64,000 bases of DNA, taken from assembly GCF_000018045.1 (NCBI RefSeq), contig NC_009792.1, positions 3,038,001 to 3,102,000 of the forward strand, read 5' to 3'. The notes beneath the pieces are model-generated. The model did not search any database and was not told the DNA's origin. It was given only the letters and a program-made list of their open reading frames with translations. Both the position numbers and the translations under genes were made by a program. Positions 46,447 to 56,820 of the stretch are shown piece after piece (position 1 is the stretch's first letter; each line of letters opens with the position of its first letter). Source of the DNA: Citrobacter koseri ATCC BAA-895. Lineage in GTDB: Bacteria > Pseudomonadota > Gammaproteobacteria > Enterobacterales > Enterobacteriaceae.

Positions 46447-46510
46447 TAGCATTTTAATCCATAAGATTAGCGGATCCTGCCTGACGGTTTTTATCCCCGC
46501 TATCTACTGT
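46447..46510 (+). promoter_or_regulatory. araI1-I2 and araBAD promoter
   Basis: I1 (TAGCATTTTAATCCATA, 46447-46463) and I2 (TAGCGGATCCTGCCTGA, 46468-46484) are direct half sites. I2 overlaps the -35 CTGACG (46481-46486), and TACTGT (46505-46510) is the -10 with an 18-base spacer. The I1 site differs from E. coli at one T-to-A position. AraC bound with arabinose at I1-I2 recruits polymerase. Confidence 0.9.
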
Positions 46511-46546
46511 TTCTCCATACCTGTTTTTTTCGATTGGAGTAAGACG

Positions 46547-48256
46547 ATGGCGATTGCAATTGGCCTCGATTTTGGCAGTGATTCAGTTCGTGCTCTGGCG
46601 GTGGATTGCGCCACCGGGGAAGAGATCGCCACCTGCGTAGAGTGGTATCCCCGCTGGCAGGAAGGGTGCTATTGCGACGCCCCGAACAACCAGTTCCGCC
46701 ATCATCCACGCGACTACATAGAGTCAATGGAAGCCGCGTTGAAAAACGTCCTCACGACCCTGAGTGCGTCACAGCGTGGCGAGGTGGTCGGCATCGGCGT
46801 CGACAGCACCGGCTCCACCCCTGCCCCCATTGATGTCGACGGCCACGTACTGGCGCTGCGTCCTGAGTTCGCCGAAAACCCGAATGCGATGTTCGTCCTG
46901 TGGAAAGATCACACCTCGGTCGAAGAAGCGGAAGCCATCACCCGCCTGTGCCATACGCCGGGCAAAACCGATTATTCCCGCTACATCGGCGGCATTTACT
47001 CCAGCGAATGGTTCTGGGCGAAAATTCTGCACGTTACGCGTCAGGACAGCGCCGTCGCGCAGGCCGCCGCCTCCTGGATTGAGCTGTGCGACTGGGTGCC
47101 TGCCCTGCTCTCCGGCACCACGCGCCCGCAGGATATTCGCCGTGGTCGCTGTAGCGCCGGACATAAATCGCTGTGGCATGAGAGCTGGGGCGGTTTGCCG
47201 CCCGCCAGTTTCTTCGATGACCTCGATCCCATCATCAACCGCCACCTCGCCTGGCCGCTGTTTACCGATACCTTCACTGCCGATCTGCCAGTTGGCACGC
47301 TGTGCGCGGAGTGGGCGCAACGCCTCGGCCTGCCGGAAAGCGTGGTCATCTCTGGCGGCGCGTTTGACTGCCATATGGGCGCGGTTGGCGCGGGCGCGCA
47401 GCCGAATGCGCTGGTGAAAGTGATCGGCACATCGACCTGCGACATTCTGATTGCCGACAAGCAGAGCGTCGGCGACCGCGCGGTGAAAGGCATTTGCGGC
47501 CAGGTAGACGGCAGCGTCGTGCCTGATTTTATTGGCCTGGAAGCGGGACAGTCGGCATTCGGCGATATCTATGCCTGGTTTGGCCGCATTCTCGGCTGGC
47601 CGCTGGAGCAGCTTGCGGCGCAGCATCCTGAACTGAAAGACCAAATCGCCATCAGCCAAAAGCAGCTACTCCCGACGCTGACCGAGGCGTGGGCGAAGAA
47701 TCCATCGCTGGATCATCTGCCCGTGGTGCTCGACTGGTTTAACGGTCGCCGCACGCCGAACGCTAATCAGCGTCTGAAAGGGGTGATTAGCGATCTGAAT
47801 CTCGCCACCGATGCGCCAGCGCTGTTTGGCGGGCTGATCGCCGCCACTGCCTTCGGCGCACGCGCCATTCAGGAATGCTTTACCGAACAGGGCATTGCCG
47901 TCAACAACGTGATGGCGCTGGGCGGCATCGCCCGTAAGAATCAGGTGATCATGCAGGCCTGCTGCGACGTGCTCAACCGCCCGCTACAGATTGTCGCCTC
48001 AGACCAGTGCTGCGCGTTAGGCGCCGCCATTTTTGCCGCCGTCGCCGCAAAAGCGCATGTCGATATCCCTGCCGCACAACAAAAAATGGCCAGCGCCGTA
48101 GAGAACACCCTGCAACCGCGCCCGGAACAGGCTCAACGCTTCGAACAGCTTTATCAGCGCTACCGGCAGTGGGCGGTCAGCGCTGAACAACACTATCTTC
48201 CGACTGCCACCCCGGCGCCAAAAACCCCGGTCAGCCAGGCAACCCTGACCCATTAA
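46547..48256 (+). CDS. araB: L-ribulokinase
   Basis: The product is 569 residues from the ATG at 46547 behind TGGAGTAAG; the frame is open further up, through the promoter. It belongs to the FGGY sugar kinases: [16 protein letters not shown] at the start is the phosphate-binding motif, and [15 protein letters not shown] near the end is the FGGY signature. It phosphorylates L-ribulose. Ten bases separate it from araA. Confidence 0.97.
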
Positions 48257-48266
48257 GGACACGACA

Positions 48267-49769
48267 ATGACGATTTTTGACAACTATGAAGTGTGGTTTG
48301 TGATTGGCAGCCAGCATTTGTATGGCTCTGAAACGCTGCGCCAGGTTACTCAGCATGCCGAACATGTGGTAAAGGCGCTGAATACCGAAGCGAAACTGCC
48401 CTGCAAACTGGTGCTGAAACCGCTGGGGACGTCACCTGACGAGATCACCGCGATTTGTCGTGACGCCAGTTATGACGATCGCTGTGCGGGCCTGGTGGTC
48501 TGGCTGCACACCTTCTCGCCCGCGAAAATGTGGATTAACGGGCTGAGTATTCTCAACAAGCCGCTGTTGCAGTTCCACACCCAGTTCAATGCCGCCCTGC
48601 CGTGGGACAGCATCGACATGGACTTTATGAACCTGAATCAGACCGCACATGGCGGACGCGAGTTTGGTTTTATCGGCGCGCGTATGCGCCAGCAGCACGC
48701 GGTAGTGACCGGTCACTGGCAGGATAAACACGCGCACGCGCGTATCGGCTCATGGATGCGCCAGGCGGTCTCCAGACAGGACACCCGCCACCTGAAAGTG
48801 TGCCGCTTTGGCGACAACATGCGTGAAGTGGCCGTGACCGACGGCGATAAAGTGGCGGCGCAGATCAAGTTCGGCTTCTCGGTGAATACCTGGGCAGTGG
48901 GCGACCTGGTGCAGGTCGTGAATGCGGTTAGCGACGGCGACATTAACGCGCTGGTGGATGAATACGAAAGCCACTATACCCTGACGCCCGCGACGCAAAT
49001 TCACGGCGACAAGCGGCAGAACGTGCTGGAAGCCGCGCGTATTGAACTGGGCATGAAGCGCTTTCTGGAACAGGGCGGCTTCCACGCGTTCACCACGACG
49101 TTTGAAGATTTGCACGGCCTGAAGCAGCTTCCAGGGCTGGCCGTACAGCGCCTGATGCAACAGGGCTACGGTTTCGCTGGCGAAGGCGACTGGAAAACCG
49201 CCGCGCTGCTTCGCATCATGAAAGTGATGTCTGGCGGTTTGCCGGGCGGCACCTCATTTATGGAGGATTACACCTACCACTTTGAGAAGGGCAACGATCT
49301 GGTGCTCGGCTCGCACATGCTGGAAGTATGCCCGTCTATCGCGGTGGAAGAAAAACCGATCCTCGACGTGCAGCACCTCGGCATCGGAGGTAAAGACGCG
49401 CCCGCACGTCTGATCTTCAACACCCAAACCGGCCCGGCGATCGTCGCCAGCCTGATCGACCTCGGCGATCGCTATCGTCTGCTGGTCAACTGCATCGACA
49501 CCGTAAAAACGCCGCATGACCTGCCGAAGCTGCCGGTCGCCAACGCGCTGTGGAAAGCCCAGCCGGATCTGACCATCGCATCCGAAGCGTGGATTCTCGC
49601 CGGTGGCGCGCACCACACCGTCTTCAGCCATGCGCTGGATCTGAACGATATGCGCCAGTTCGCAGAGATGCACGATATTGAAATCACCGTCATCGATAAC
49701 GATACCCGCCTGCCCGCCTTTAAAGACGCGCTGCGCTGGAACGAAGTTTATTACGGTTTCAAACGTTAA
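48267..49769 (+). CDS. araA: L-arabinose isomerase
   Basis: The product is 500 residues, the usual length. AraA converts L-arabinose to L-ribulose with manganese. The N-terminal [14 protein letters not shown] is the family signature, and catalytic-region motifs around EDYTYHFE and the metal-binding histidines (near 350 and 450) are present. It is followed by a REP cluster before araD. Confidence 0.97.
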
Positions 49770-49773
49770 CAGT

Positions 49774-49856
49774 TGCCGGATGGCGGCGTAAATGCCTTAT
49801 CCGGCCTACAGGTCGCACCAACCTTGTAGGCCGGATAAGCGCAGCGCCATCCGGCG
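49774..49856. repeat. REP element pair (BIME) inside the araBAD operon
   Basis: Two inverted REP units (TTGCCGGATGGCGGC ... TATCCGGCCTACA and TTGTAGGCCGGATAAGC ... GCCATCCGGC) lie between araA and araD, ending 11 bases before the araD start. REP units in this gap may protect the upstream araBA message and lower araD expression. Confidence 0.9.
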
Positions 49857-49867
49857 TGGAGACAGCT

Positions 49868-50563
49868 ATGTTAGAAGATCTCAAACGTCAGGTACTGGAA
49901 GCCAATCTGGCGCTGCCAAAACACAATCTGGTGACTCTCACCTGGGGGAACGTCAGCGCCGTCGATCGCGAGCGCGGCGTCTTCATCATTAAACCTTCCG
50001 GCGTCGACTACAGCGTGATGAGCGCAGAGGATATGGTGGTGGTCAGCATTGCCACGGGTGAAGTGGTGGAAGGAACGAAAAAACCCTCCTCCGATACGCC
50101 GACCCACCGTCTGTTGTATCAGTCTTTCCCGTCGATTGGCGGCATCGTCCACACCCATTCGCGCCACGCGACCATCTGGGCGCAGGCCGGGCAATCCATT
50201 CCGGCGACGGGGACGACCCATGCGGACTATTTTTACGGCACGATCCCCTGCACGCGCAAAATGACCGATGCGGAGATCAACGGCGAATATGAATGGGAAA
50301 CGGGCAACGTCATCGTCGAAACCTTTGAAAAACAGGGTATCGATGCCGCGCAGATGCCGGGCGTGCTGGTGCATTCACACGGTCCATTCACCTGGGGCAA
50401 AAACGCCGAAGACGCGGTGCATAACGCCATTGTGCTGGAGGAGGTCGCCTGTATGGGCATCTTCTGCCGCCAGCTTGCGCCACAGTTGCCGGATATGCAG
50501 CAAACGTTGCTGGATAAGCACTACCTGCGCAAACACGGGGCGAAGGCCTATTACGGGCAGTAA
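49868..50563 (+). CDS. araD: L-ribulose-5-phosphate 4-epimerase
   Basis: The product is 231 residues from the ATG at 49868 (MLEDLKRQVLEA); an ATG 4 codons earlier falls at the REP edge. It is a class II aldolase-like zinc enzyme: His95 and His97 (VHTHSRH) bind zinc, with a third histidine in VHSHGPF near residue 171. It makes D-xylulose 5-phosphate for the pentose pathway. Confidence 0.97.
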   Translation: MLEDLKRQVLEANLALPKHNLVTLTWGNVSAVDRERGVFIIKPSGVDYSVMSAEDMVVVSIATGEVVEGTKKPSSDTPTHRLLYQSFPSIGGIVHTHSRHATIWAQAGQSIPATGTTHADYFYGTIPCTRKMTDAEINGEYEWETGNVIVETFEKQGIDAAQMPGVLVHSHGPFTWGKNAEDAVHNAIVLEEVACMGIFCRQLAPQLPDMQQTLLDKHYLRKHGAKAYYGQ

Positions 50564-50589
50564 TGGATAGCCCGACGGCGCAACCACAC

Positions 50590-50605
50590 CTGTATAAAAC
50601 CACAG
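50590..50605. promoter_or_regulatory. LexA box of polB
   Basis: CTGTATAAAACCACAG is a full CTGT-N8-ACAG operator, 55 bases before the polB GTG. polB (dinA) is a known SOS gene in E. coli with an operator at this position. Confidence 0.92.
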
Positions 50606-50617
50606 CAAAACGTTCCA

Positions 50618-50646
50618 AACCAGGCTATAATCATGCCTGGTTTTTT
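50618..50646 (+). terminator. araBAD terminator overlapping the polB promoter
   Basis: The stem AACCAGGC (50618-50625) pairs with GCCTGGTT (50635-50642), loop TATAATCAT, followed by six T. The loop contains TATAAT (50626-50631), a perfect -10 that fits polB transcription starting near 50638. A message starting there would lack the left arm and escape this terminator, while read-through from araD would be stopped. Confidence 0.8.
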
Positions 50647-50660
50647 AATGAGTACGCAGC

Positions 50661-53012
50661 GTGGCGCAGGCAGGTTTTATTTTAACCCGGCACTGGCGGG
50701 ATACCCCGCAAGGAACGGAGGTCTCATTCTGGCTGGCAACGGACACCGGTCCTTTGCAGGTCACGCTCGCGCCGCAGGAGTCGGTCGCGTTTATCCCTAC
50801 GCATCAGGCCGCCCGCGTCACCTCGCTGCTGCGCACAGAAAACGGCTATCGCCTGACGCCGCTCAATTTGCAGGATTTTCATCGCCAGCCCGTCTCGGGG
50901 TTGTACTGCCGCTCTCACCGACAGCTGATGCGTCTGGAAAAACAGCTGAAAGAACAGGGCGTAACGGTCTATGAAGCCGATGTGCGCCCACCGGAACGTT
51001 ACCTGATGGAGCGGTTTATCACCGCTCCCGTTTGGCTGGAGGGCGACACAAAAGACGGCGCGATCGTCAATGCCCGCCTGAAACCGCACCCAGACTACCG
51101 TCCCCCGCTGAAATGGGTATCGCTGGATATTGAAACCACCCGACACGGCGAGCTGTACTGCATTGGCCTGCAAGGCTGCGGGCAACGCGTCGTTTTTATG
51201 CTCGGCCCGGCGAATGGCGATGCCTCGGCGCTGGATTTCCAGCTTGAGTATGCGGCGAGCCGCCCGCTGCTGCTGGAAAAACTCAACGACTGGTTTGCCC
51301 GGCACGATCCCGATGTGATCATCGGCTGGAACGTGGTGCAGTTTGATTTACGCGTCCTGCAAAAACATGCCGAGCGCTATCGTATCCCTCTACGTCTGGG
51401 GCGCGACAACACCGAGCTGGAATGGCGCGAGCACGGTTTCAAGAACGGCGTGTTTTTCGCCCAGGCCAAAGGGCGGTTGATTATTGACGGCATTGAGGCG
51501 CTCAAATCCGCGTTCTGGAATTTCTCATCATTTTCACTGGAAACCGTGGCCCAGGAGCTGCTTGGCGAAGGGAAATCAATCGATAATCCCTGGGACAGAA
51601 TGGACGAAATTGACCGCCGTTTCGCCGAAGATAAGCCCGCGCTCGCCACGTATAACCTCAAGGACTGCGAACTGGTGACGCAGATTTTTCATAAGACGGA
51701 GATCATGCCGTTTTTACTGGAGCGCGCCACCGTTAACGGTCTGCCCGCTGACCGCCACGGCGGTTCTGTCGCCGCCTTCGGTCATCTCTATTTTCCCCGT
51801 ATGCATCGCGCCGGTTACGTTGCGCCGAATCTCGGTGAAGTCCCGCCGCATGCCAGCCCTGGCGGTTACGTGATGGACTCGCGCCCTGGCCTGTATGACT
51901 CCGTACTGGTGCTGGATTATAAGAGCCTGTACCCGTCGATCATTCGCACGTTCCTGATCGACCCGGTTGGGCTGGTGGAAGGGATGGCGCAACCGGACCC
52001 GACACACAGCACCGAAGGCTTTCTTGACGCCTGGTTCTCGCGAGAAACGCACTGTCTCCCGGAGATCGTCACGCAGATCTGGCACGGGCGCGATGAGGCC
52101 AAACGCCACGGCAATAAACCGCTGTCCCAGGCGCTGAAGATCATCATGAATGCGTTTTACGGCGTGCTCGGGACGACGGCCTGCCGCTTTTTCGATCCCC
52201 GACTGGCCTCGTCGATCACCATGCGCGGCCACGCGATCATGCGTCAGACCAAAGCGCTGATCGAGGCGCAGGGTTATGACGTGATCTACGGCGATACGGA
52301 TTCCACTTTCGTCTGGCTGAAAGGCGCACATTCTGAAGACGAGGCGGCAAGGATTGGCCGCGAGCTGGTGCGTCATGTGAATGACTGGTGGACGCAATCC
52401 CTGCAACAGCAAAAGCTGACCAGCGCGCTGGAATTAGAGTTTGAAACCCACTTCCGCCGCTTTCTGATGCCGACCATTCGCGGGGCGGACACCGGCAGCA
52501 AAAAGCGCTATGCCGGGCTGATTCAGGAAGGCGAGAAGCAGCGAATGGTATTTAAAGGGCTGGAGACCGTGCGCACCGACTGGACGCCGCTGGCGCAACG
52601 ATTCCAGCAGGAGCTTTACCTGCGTATCTTCCGCCAGGAGCCCTATCAGGAGTATGTCCGGGAAACCATCGATAACCTGATGACGGGCAAGCTGGATGAA
52701 CAGCTGGTTTACCGCAAGCGACTGCGCCGCCCGTTGAGCGAATATCAGCGTAACGTTCCGCCGCACGTTCGCGCCGCCCGGCTCGCCGATGAACAAAACA
52801 TCAAACTGGGGCGCCCGGCGCAGTATCAGAACCGAGGCACGATCAAATACGTGTGGACGACTAACGGCCCTGAGCCGCTGGATTACCGGCATTCACCGCT
52901 GGATTACGAGCACTATTTAACCCGCCAGCTACAGCCAGTCGCAGAGGGAATACTTCCCTTCATCGATGATAATTTTGCTACACTACTCACAGGACAACTG
53001 GGGTTATTTTGA
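50661..53012 (+). CDS. polB: DNA polymerase II
   Basis: The product is 783 residues from a GTG, the E. coli length and start. It is a family B polymerase: exonuclease I motif DIETTRHGE (near 155), exonuclease II GWNVVQFDLR, polymerase motifs DYKSLYPSIIRTF (near 420) and YGDTDST (near 547). Pol II acts in translesion synthesis and replication restart in the SOS response. The C-terminus QLGLF is the beta-clamp binding sequence. Confidence 0.98.
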   Translation: MAQAGFILTRHWRDTPQGTEVSFWLATDTGPLQVTLAPQESVAFIPTHQAARVTSLLRTENGYRLTPLNLQDFHRQPVSGLYCRSHRQLMRLEKQLKEQGVTVYEADVRPPERYLMERFITAPVWLEGDTKDGAIVNARLKPHPDYRPPLKWVSLDIETTRHGELYCIGLQGCGQRVVFMLGPANGDASALDFQLEYAASRPLLLEKLNDWFARHDPDVIIGWNVVQFDLRVLQKHAERYRIPLRLGRDNTELEWREHGFKNGVFFAQAKGRLIIDGIEALKSAFWNFSSFSLETVAQELLGEGKSIDNPWDRMDEIDRRFAEDKPALATYNLKDCELVTQIFHKTEIMPFLLERATVNGLPADRHGGSVAAFGHLYFPRMHRAGYVAPNLGEVPPHASPGGYVMDSRPGLYDSVLVLDYKSLYPSIIRTFLIDPVGLVEGMAQPDPTHSTEGFLDAWFSRETHCLPEIVTQIWHGRDEAKRHGNKPLSQALKIIMNAFYGVLGTTACRFFDPRLASSITMRGHAIMRQTKALIEAQGYDVIYGDTDSTFVWLKGAHSEDEAARIGRELVRHVNDWWTQSLQQQKLTSALELEFETHFRRFLMPTIRGADTGSKKRYAGLIQEGEKQRMVFKGLETVRTDWTPLAQRFQQELYLRIFRQEPYQEYVRETIDNLMTGKLDEQLVYRKRLRRPLSEYQRNVPPHVRAARLADEQNIKLGRPAQYQNRGTIKYVWTTNGPEPLDYRHSPLDYEHYLTRQLQPVAEGILPFIDDNFATLLTGQLGLF

Positions 53013-53143
53013 CGCGTGACGAATGCGCCGCCATCCATTACCATAGCGCCCTTTCCATTCCTGGACCCAATTAACACTGCTGCCATTCTATTTTGGTAGC
53101 GGGTGATTATTGCCTGCAATTAAAGATATAGAGCCGAACATAT

Positions 53144-56050
53144 ATGCCTTTTACACTTGGTCAACGCTGGATCAGCGATACAGAAAGCGAACTGGGACTT
53201 GGAACCGTCGTCGCGATGGATGCGCGAACTGTCACCTTACTTTTCCCGGCGACAGGTGAAAACCGTCTGTATGCGCGCAGTGACTCCCCCGTGACCCGCG
53301 TGATGTTTAACCCTGGTGATACGATTACAAGCCATGAAGGCTGGCAGCTACAAATCGATGAAGTAAAAGAAGAAAACGGTCTGCTTGCCTATACTGGCAC
53401 CCGCCTTGATACCGAAGAAACCGCCGTCACGCTGCGTGAAGTCCTGCTCGACAGCAAGCTGGTTTTCAGTAAACCGCAGGATCGCCTGTTCGCCGGGCAA
53501 ATCGACCGGATGGACCGATTCGCTCTGCGCTACCGCGCACGTAAATTTCAGAGCGAGCAGTACCGCATGCCGTGGAGCGGCCTGCGCGGTCAGCGCACCA
53601 GCCTGATTCCCCACCAGCTCAACATTGCCCATGATGTCGGTCGCCGCCACGCGCCGCGCGTCCTGCTGGCGGATGAAGTGGGCTTAGGAAAAACCATCGA
53701 AGCCGGGATGATCCTGCACCAACAGCTGCTGTCTGGCGCGGCGGAACGCGTGCTGATCATCGTCCCGGAAACTTTGCAGCATCAGTGGCTGGTTGAAATG
53801 CTGCGCCGCTTCAACCTGCGCTTCGCGCTGTTCGACGACGAGCGTTACACCGAAGCCCAGCACGATGCCTACAACCCGTTTGAAACCGAGCAACTGGTTA
53901 TCTGCTCGCTGGACTTCGCGCGTCGCAACAAACAGCGTCTGGAACATCTGTGCGATGCACAATGGGACCTGCTGGTCGTCGATGAAGCTCACCACCTGGT
54001 GTGGAGCGAAGACGCGCCAAGCCGCGAATATATGGCGATTGAACAACTGGCGGAACGCGTGCCTGGCGTCCTGCTGCTGACCGCAACGCCGGAACAGCTG
54101 GGAATGGAAAGCCACTTCGCCCGTCTGCGTCTGCTCGACCCGAGCCGTTTCCACGACTTCGAACAATTTGTCGAAGAGCAGAAAAATTACCGCCCGGTCG
54201 CCGACGCCGTCGCCATGCTGCTGGCAGGCAACAAGCTGAGCAACGAAGAGCTGAACATGCTCGGCGACCTGATTGGCGAGCAGGACATCGAACCGCTGCT
54301 GCAAACGGCGAACAGCGACCGCGATGGCGCGCAGAATGCCCGCCAGGAGCTGGTCTCCATGCTGATGGACAGACACGGCACCAGCCGCGTACTGTTCCGC
54401 AACACCCGTAACGGCGTCAAAGGCTTCCCGAAACGCGAGCTGCACACCATCAAGCTGCCGCTGCCAACGCAATATCAGACGGCGATTAAAGTCTCCGGCA
54501 TTATGGGCGCGCGTAAAAGCGCGGAGGACAGAGCGCGCGATATGCTCTACCCGGAGCAGATTTATCAGGAATTCGAAGGGGATAGCGGCACCTGGTGGAA
54601 CTTCGACCCGCGCGTGGAGTGGCTGATGGGGCATCTGACCAGCCACCGCTCGCAGAAAGTGCTGGTGATCTGCGCGAAAGCCGCCACCGCGCTGCAACTG
54701 GAGCAGGTGCTGCGCGAGCGCGAAGGCATCCGCGCCGCCGTATTCCATGAAGGCATGTCCATTATTGAACGCGACCGCGCCGCCGCGTGGTTTAGCGAAG
54801 AAGACAGCGGCGCGCAGGTTCTGCTGTGCTCGGAAATCGGTTCTGAAGGCCGTAACTTCCAGTTCGCCAGCAACCTGGTGATGTTTGACCTGCCGTTTAA
54901 CCCGGATTTGCTGGAGCAGCGTATTGGCCGTCTGGACCGTATCGGTCAGGCGCACGATATTCAGATCCACGTTCCGTATCTGGAAAAAACCGCGCAGTCC
55001 GTGCTGGTTCGCTGGTATCACGAAGGGCTGGATGCCTTTGAGCACACCTGCCCGACCGGTCGCGCCATCTACGATACGGTGTATCACGATCTGATCGCTT
55101 ACCTGGCGACGCCTGAAAATACCGACGGTTTTGACGCGCTGATCAAAACCTGCCGCGAGCAGCACGAAGCGCTGAAGGCGCAGCTGGAGCAAGGGCGCGA
55201 CCGTCTGCTGGAGATCCACTCTAACGGCGGCGAGAAAGCGCAGGCGCTGGCAGAGAGCATTGAAGAACAGGATGACGACACCAGCCTGATCGCCTTCGCC
55301 ATGAACCTGTTTGATATCGTCGGGATTAACCAGGATGACCGTGGTGAGAACCTGATTGTGCTGACGCCTTCCGATCATATGCTGGTGCCGGACTTCCCTG
55401 GCCTGCCGGAAGATGGCTGCACCATTACGTTCGAGCGTGATGTGGCGCTGTCGCGTGAAGATGCGCAGTTTGTTACCTGGGAACATCCGCTGATTCGCAA
55501 CGGCCTGGATCTGATTCTGTCTGGCGATACCGGCAGCAGCACGATTTCGCTGTTGAAAAACAAAGCGTTGCCGGTGGGAACGCTGCTGGTGGAACTGGTG
55601 TATGTCGTTGAAGCGCAGGCACCGAAACATTTACAGCTTAACCGTTTCCTACCGCCGACGCCGGTGCGCATGCTGCTGGATAAAAACGGCAATAACCTGG
55701 CCGCGCAGGTGGAGTTTGAAACCTTCAACCGCCAGCTGAGCGCCGTTAACCGTCATACCGGCAGCAAGCTGGTCAACGCGGTGCAACAGGACGTACACGC
55801 GATTCTGCAACTGGGCGAAGCGCAGGCGGAGAAATCGGCCCGGGCGCTGATCGACGCCGCGCGTAGCGAAGCGGATGAAAAACTGTCTGCCGAACTGTCG
55901 CGTCTGGAAGCGCTGCGCGCCGTTAACCCGAACATCCGTGATGATGAACTTGCGGCGATCGACAGCAACCGTCAGCAGGTAATGGAAAGCCTGGATCAGG
56001 CCAACTGGCGTCTGGATGCCTTGCGTCTTATCGTCGTCACGCATCAGTAA
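53144..56050 (+). CDS. rapA: RapA, RNA polymerase recycling ATPase
   Basis: The product is 968 residues, the full length. It is a Swi2/Snf2-type protein. N-terminal Tudor-like domains are followed by Walker A DEVGLGKT (177-184), DEAH box VVDEAHHLVW (near 280), and in lobe two the motif RIGRLDRIGQ. RapA binds RNA polymerase and helps release it after transcription. A gap of 131 bases separates it from polB, and rluA follows 11 bases on. Confidence 0.98.
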   Translation: MPFTLGQRWISDTESELGLGTVVAMDARTVTLLFPATGENRLYARSDSPVTRVMFNPGDTITSHEGWQLQIDEVKEENGLLAYTGTRLDTEETAVTLREVLLDSKLVFSKPQDRLFAGQIDRMDRFALRYRARKFQSEQYRMPWSGLRGQRTSLIPHQLNIAHDVGRRHAPRVLLADEVGLGKTIEAGMILHQQLLSGAAERVLIIVPETLQHQWLVEMLRRFNLRFALFDDERYTEAQHDAYNPFETEQLVICSLDFARRNKQRLEHLCDAQWDLLVVDEAHHLVWSEDAPSREYMAIEQLAERVPGVLLLTATPEQLGMESHFARLRLLDPSRFHDFEQFVEEQKNYRPVADAVAMLLAGNKLSNEELNMLGDLIGEQDIEPLLQTANSDRDGAQNARQELVSMLMDRHGTSRVLFRNTRNGVKGFPKRELHTIKLPLPTQYQTAIKVSGIMGARKSAEDRARDMLYPEQIYQEFEGDSGTWWNFDPRVEWLMGHLTSHRSQKVLVICAKAATALQLEQVLREREGIRAAVFHEGMSIIERDRAAAWFSEEDSGAQVLLCSEIGSEGRNFQFASNLVMFDLPFNPDLLEQRIGRLDRIGQAHDIQIHVPYLEKTAQSVLVRWYHEGLDAFEHTCPTGRAIYDTVYHDLIAYLATPENTDGFDALIKTCREQHEALKAQLEQGRDRLLEIHSNGGEKAQALAESIEEQDDDTSLIAFAMNLFDIVGINQDDRGENLIVLTPSDHMLVPDFPGLPEDGCTITFERDVALSREDAQFVTWEHPLIRNGLDLILSGDTGSSTISLLKNKALPVGTLLVELVYVVEAQAPKHLQLNRFLPPTPVRMLLDKNGNNLAAQVEFETFNRQLSAVNRHTGSKLVNAVQQDVHAILQLGEAQAEKSARALIDAARSEADEKLSAELSRLEALRAVNPNIRDDELAAIDSNRQQVMESLDQANWRLDALRLIVVTHQ

Positions 56051-56061
56051 CGGAGCAAAAA

Positions 56062-56721
56062 ATGGGGATGGAAAACTACAATCCGCCGCAGGAGCCCTGG
56101 CTGATTATCCTGTATCAGGATGAGCACATTATGGTGGTCAACAAGCCCAGCGGCTTGTTGTCCGTGCCGGGTCGCCTTGAGGAGCACAAAGATAGCGTGA
56201 TGACGCGTATTCAACGCGATTATCCGCAGGCGGAGTCGGTGCATCGTCTGGATATGGCGACCAGCGGCGTGATTGTAGTGGCGCTGACCAAAGCGGCGGA
56301 ACGGGAACTGAAACGCCAGTTCCGCGAGCGTGAACCGAAAAAACAGTACGTTGCGCGCGTGTGGGGGCATCCAGCCCCTGCCGAAGGGCTGGTTGATTTA
56401 CCGCTGATCTGCGACTGGCCGAACAGGCCGAAACAGAAAGTGTGCTATGAGACAGGTAAGCCTGCGCAAACCGGGTATGAGGTGGTGGACTTCGCTGCGG
56501 ATAACACCGCACGGGTGGTGCTTAAACCGATTACCGGGCGTTCTCATCAGCTGCGTGTGCATATGCTGGCGTTGGGACACCCCATTCTCGGCGATCGCTT
56601 CTACGCGTCGCCAGAAGCGCTGGCGATGGCACCGCGTCTGTTGCTGCATGCCGAAACGCTAACCATCACCCATCCCGCGTATGGCAACAGTATGACCTTT
56701 AAAGCCCCGGTAGATTTTTAA
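56062..56721 (+). CDS. rluA: RluA, 23S rRNA/tRNA pseudouridine synthase
   Basis: The product is 219 residues. The HRLDMATSG motif holds the catalytic Asp64; GRSHQLRVHM is the second RluA family motif. RluA makes pseudouridine 746 in 23S rRNA and 32 in several tRNAs. It probably shares the rapA message and is followed by REP units. E. coli K-12 carries small extra genes (yabP/yabQ) between rluA and djlA, which are absent here. Confidence 0.97.
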   Translation: MGMENYNPPQEPWLIILYQDEHIMVVNKPSGLLSVPGRLEEHKDSVMTRIQRDYPQAESVHRLDMATSGVIVVALTKAAERELKRQFREREPKKQYVARVWGHPAPAEGLVDLPLICDWPNRPKQKVCYETGKPAQTGYEVVDFAADNTARVVLKPITGRSHQLRVHMLALGHPILGDRFYASPEALAMAPRLLLHAETLTITHPAYGNSMTFKAPVDF

Positions 56722-56736
56722 ATTCTGTGCCCATTT

Positions 56737-56816
56737 GTGCCGGGGGCGCTTCGCTTGCCCGGCCTACCGTTCTCAACGTAGGCCGGATAAGACGCTTTAC
56801 GTCGCCATCCGGCAAA
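56737..56816. repeat. REP element pair (BIME) between rluA and djlA
   Basis: Two inverted REP-like units (TGTGCCGGGGGCGCTTCGC ... GCCCGGCCTACC and CGTAGGCCGGATAAG ... TCGCCATCCGGCA) lie between the convergent ends of rluA and djlA. Confidence 0.88.
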
Positions 56817-56820
56817 ACCA

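Noticed and set aside
53684..55630. A 648-codon open frame on the minus strand
   Set aside because: It lies wholly antisense to rapA, has no recognisable domain, and arises from the codon bias of the real gene.
4721..56816. Recurrent GCCGGAT...ATCCGGC palindromes resembling a dispersed repeat array or CRISPR
   Set aside because: They are REP/BIME units scattered singly or in pairs between genes, with no regular spacers and no cas genes.
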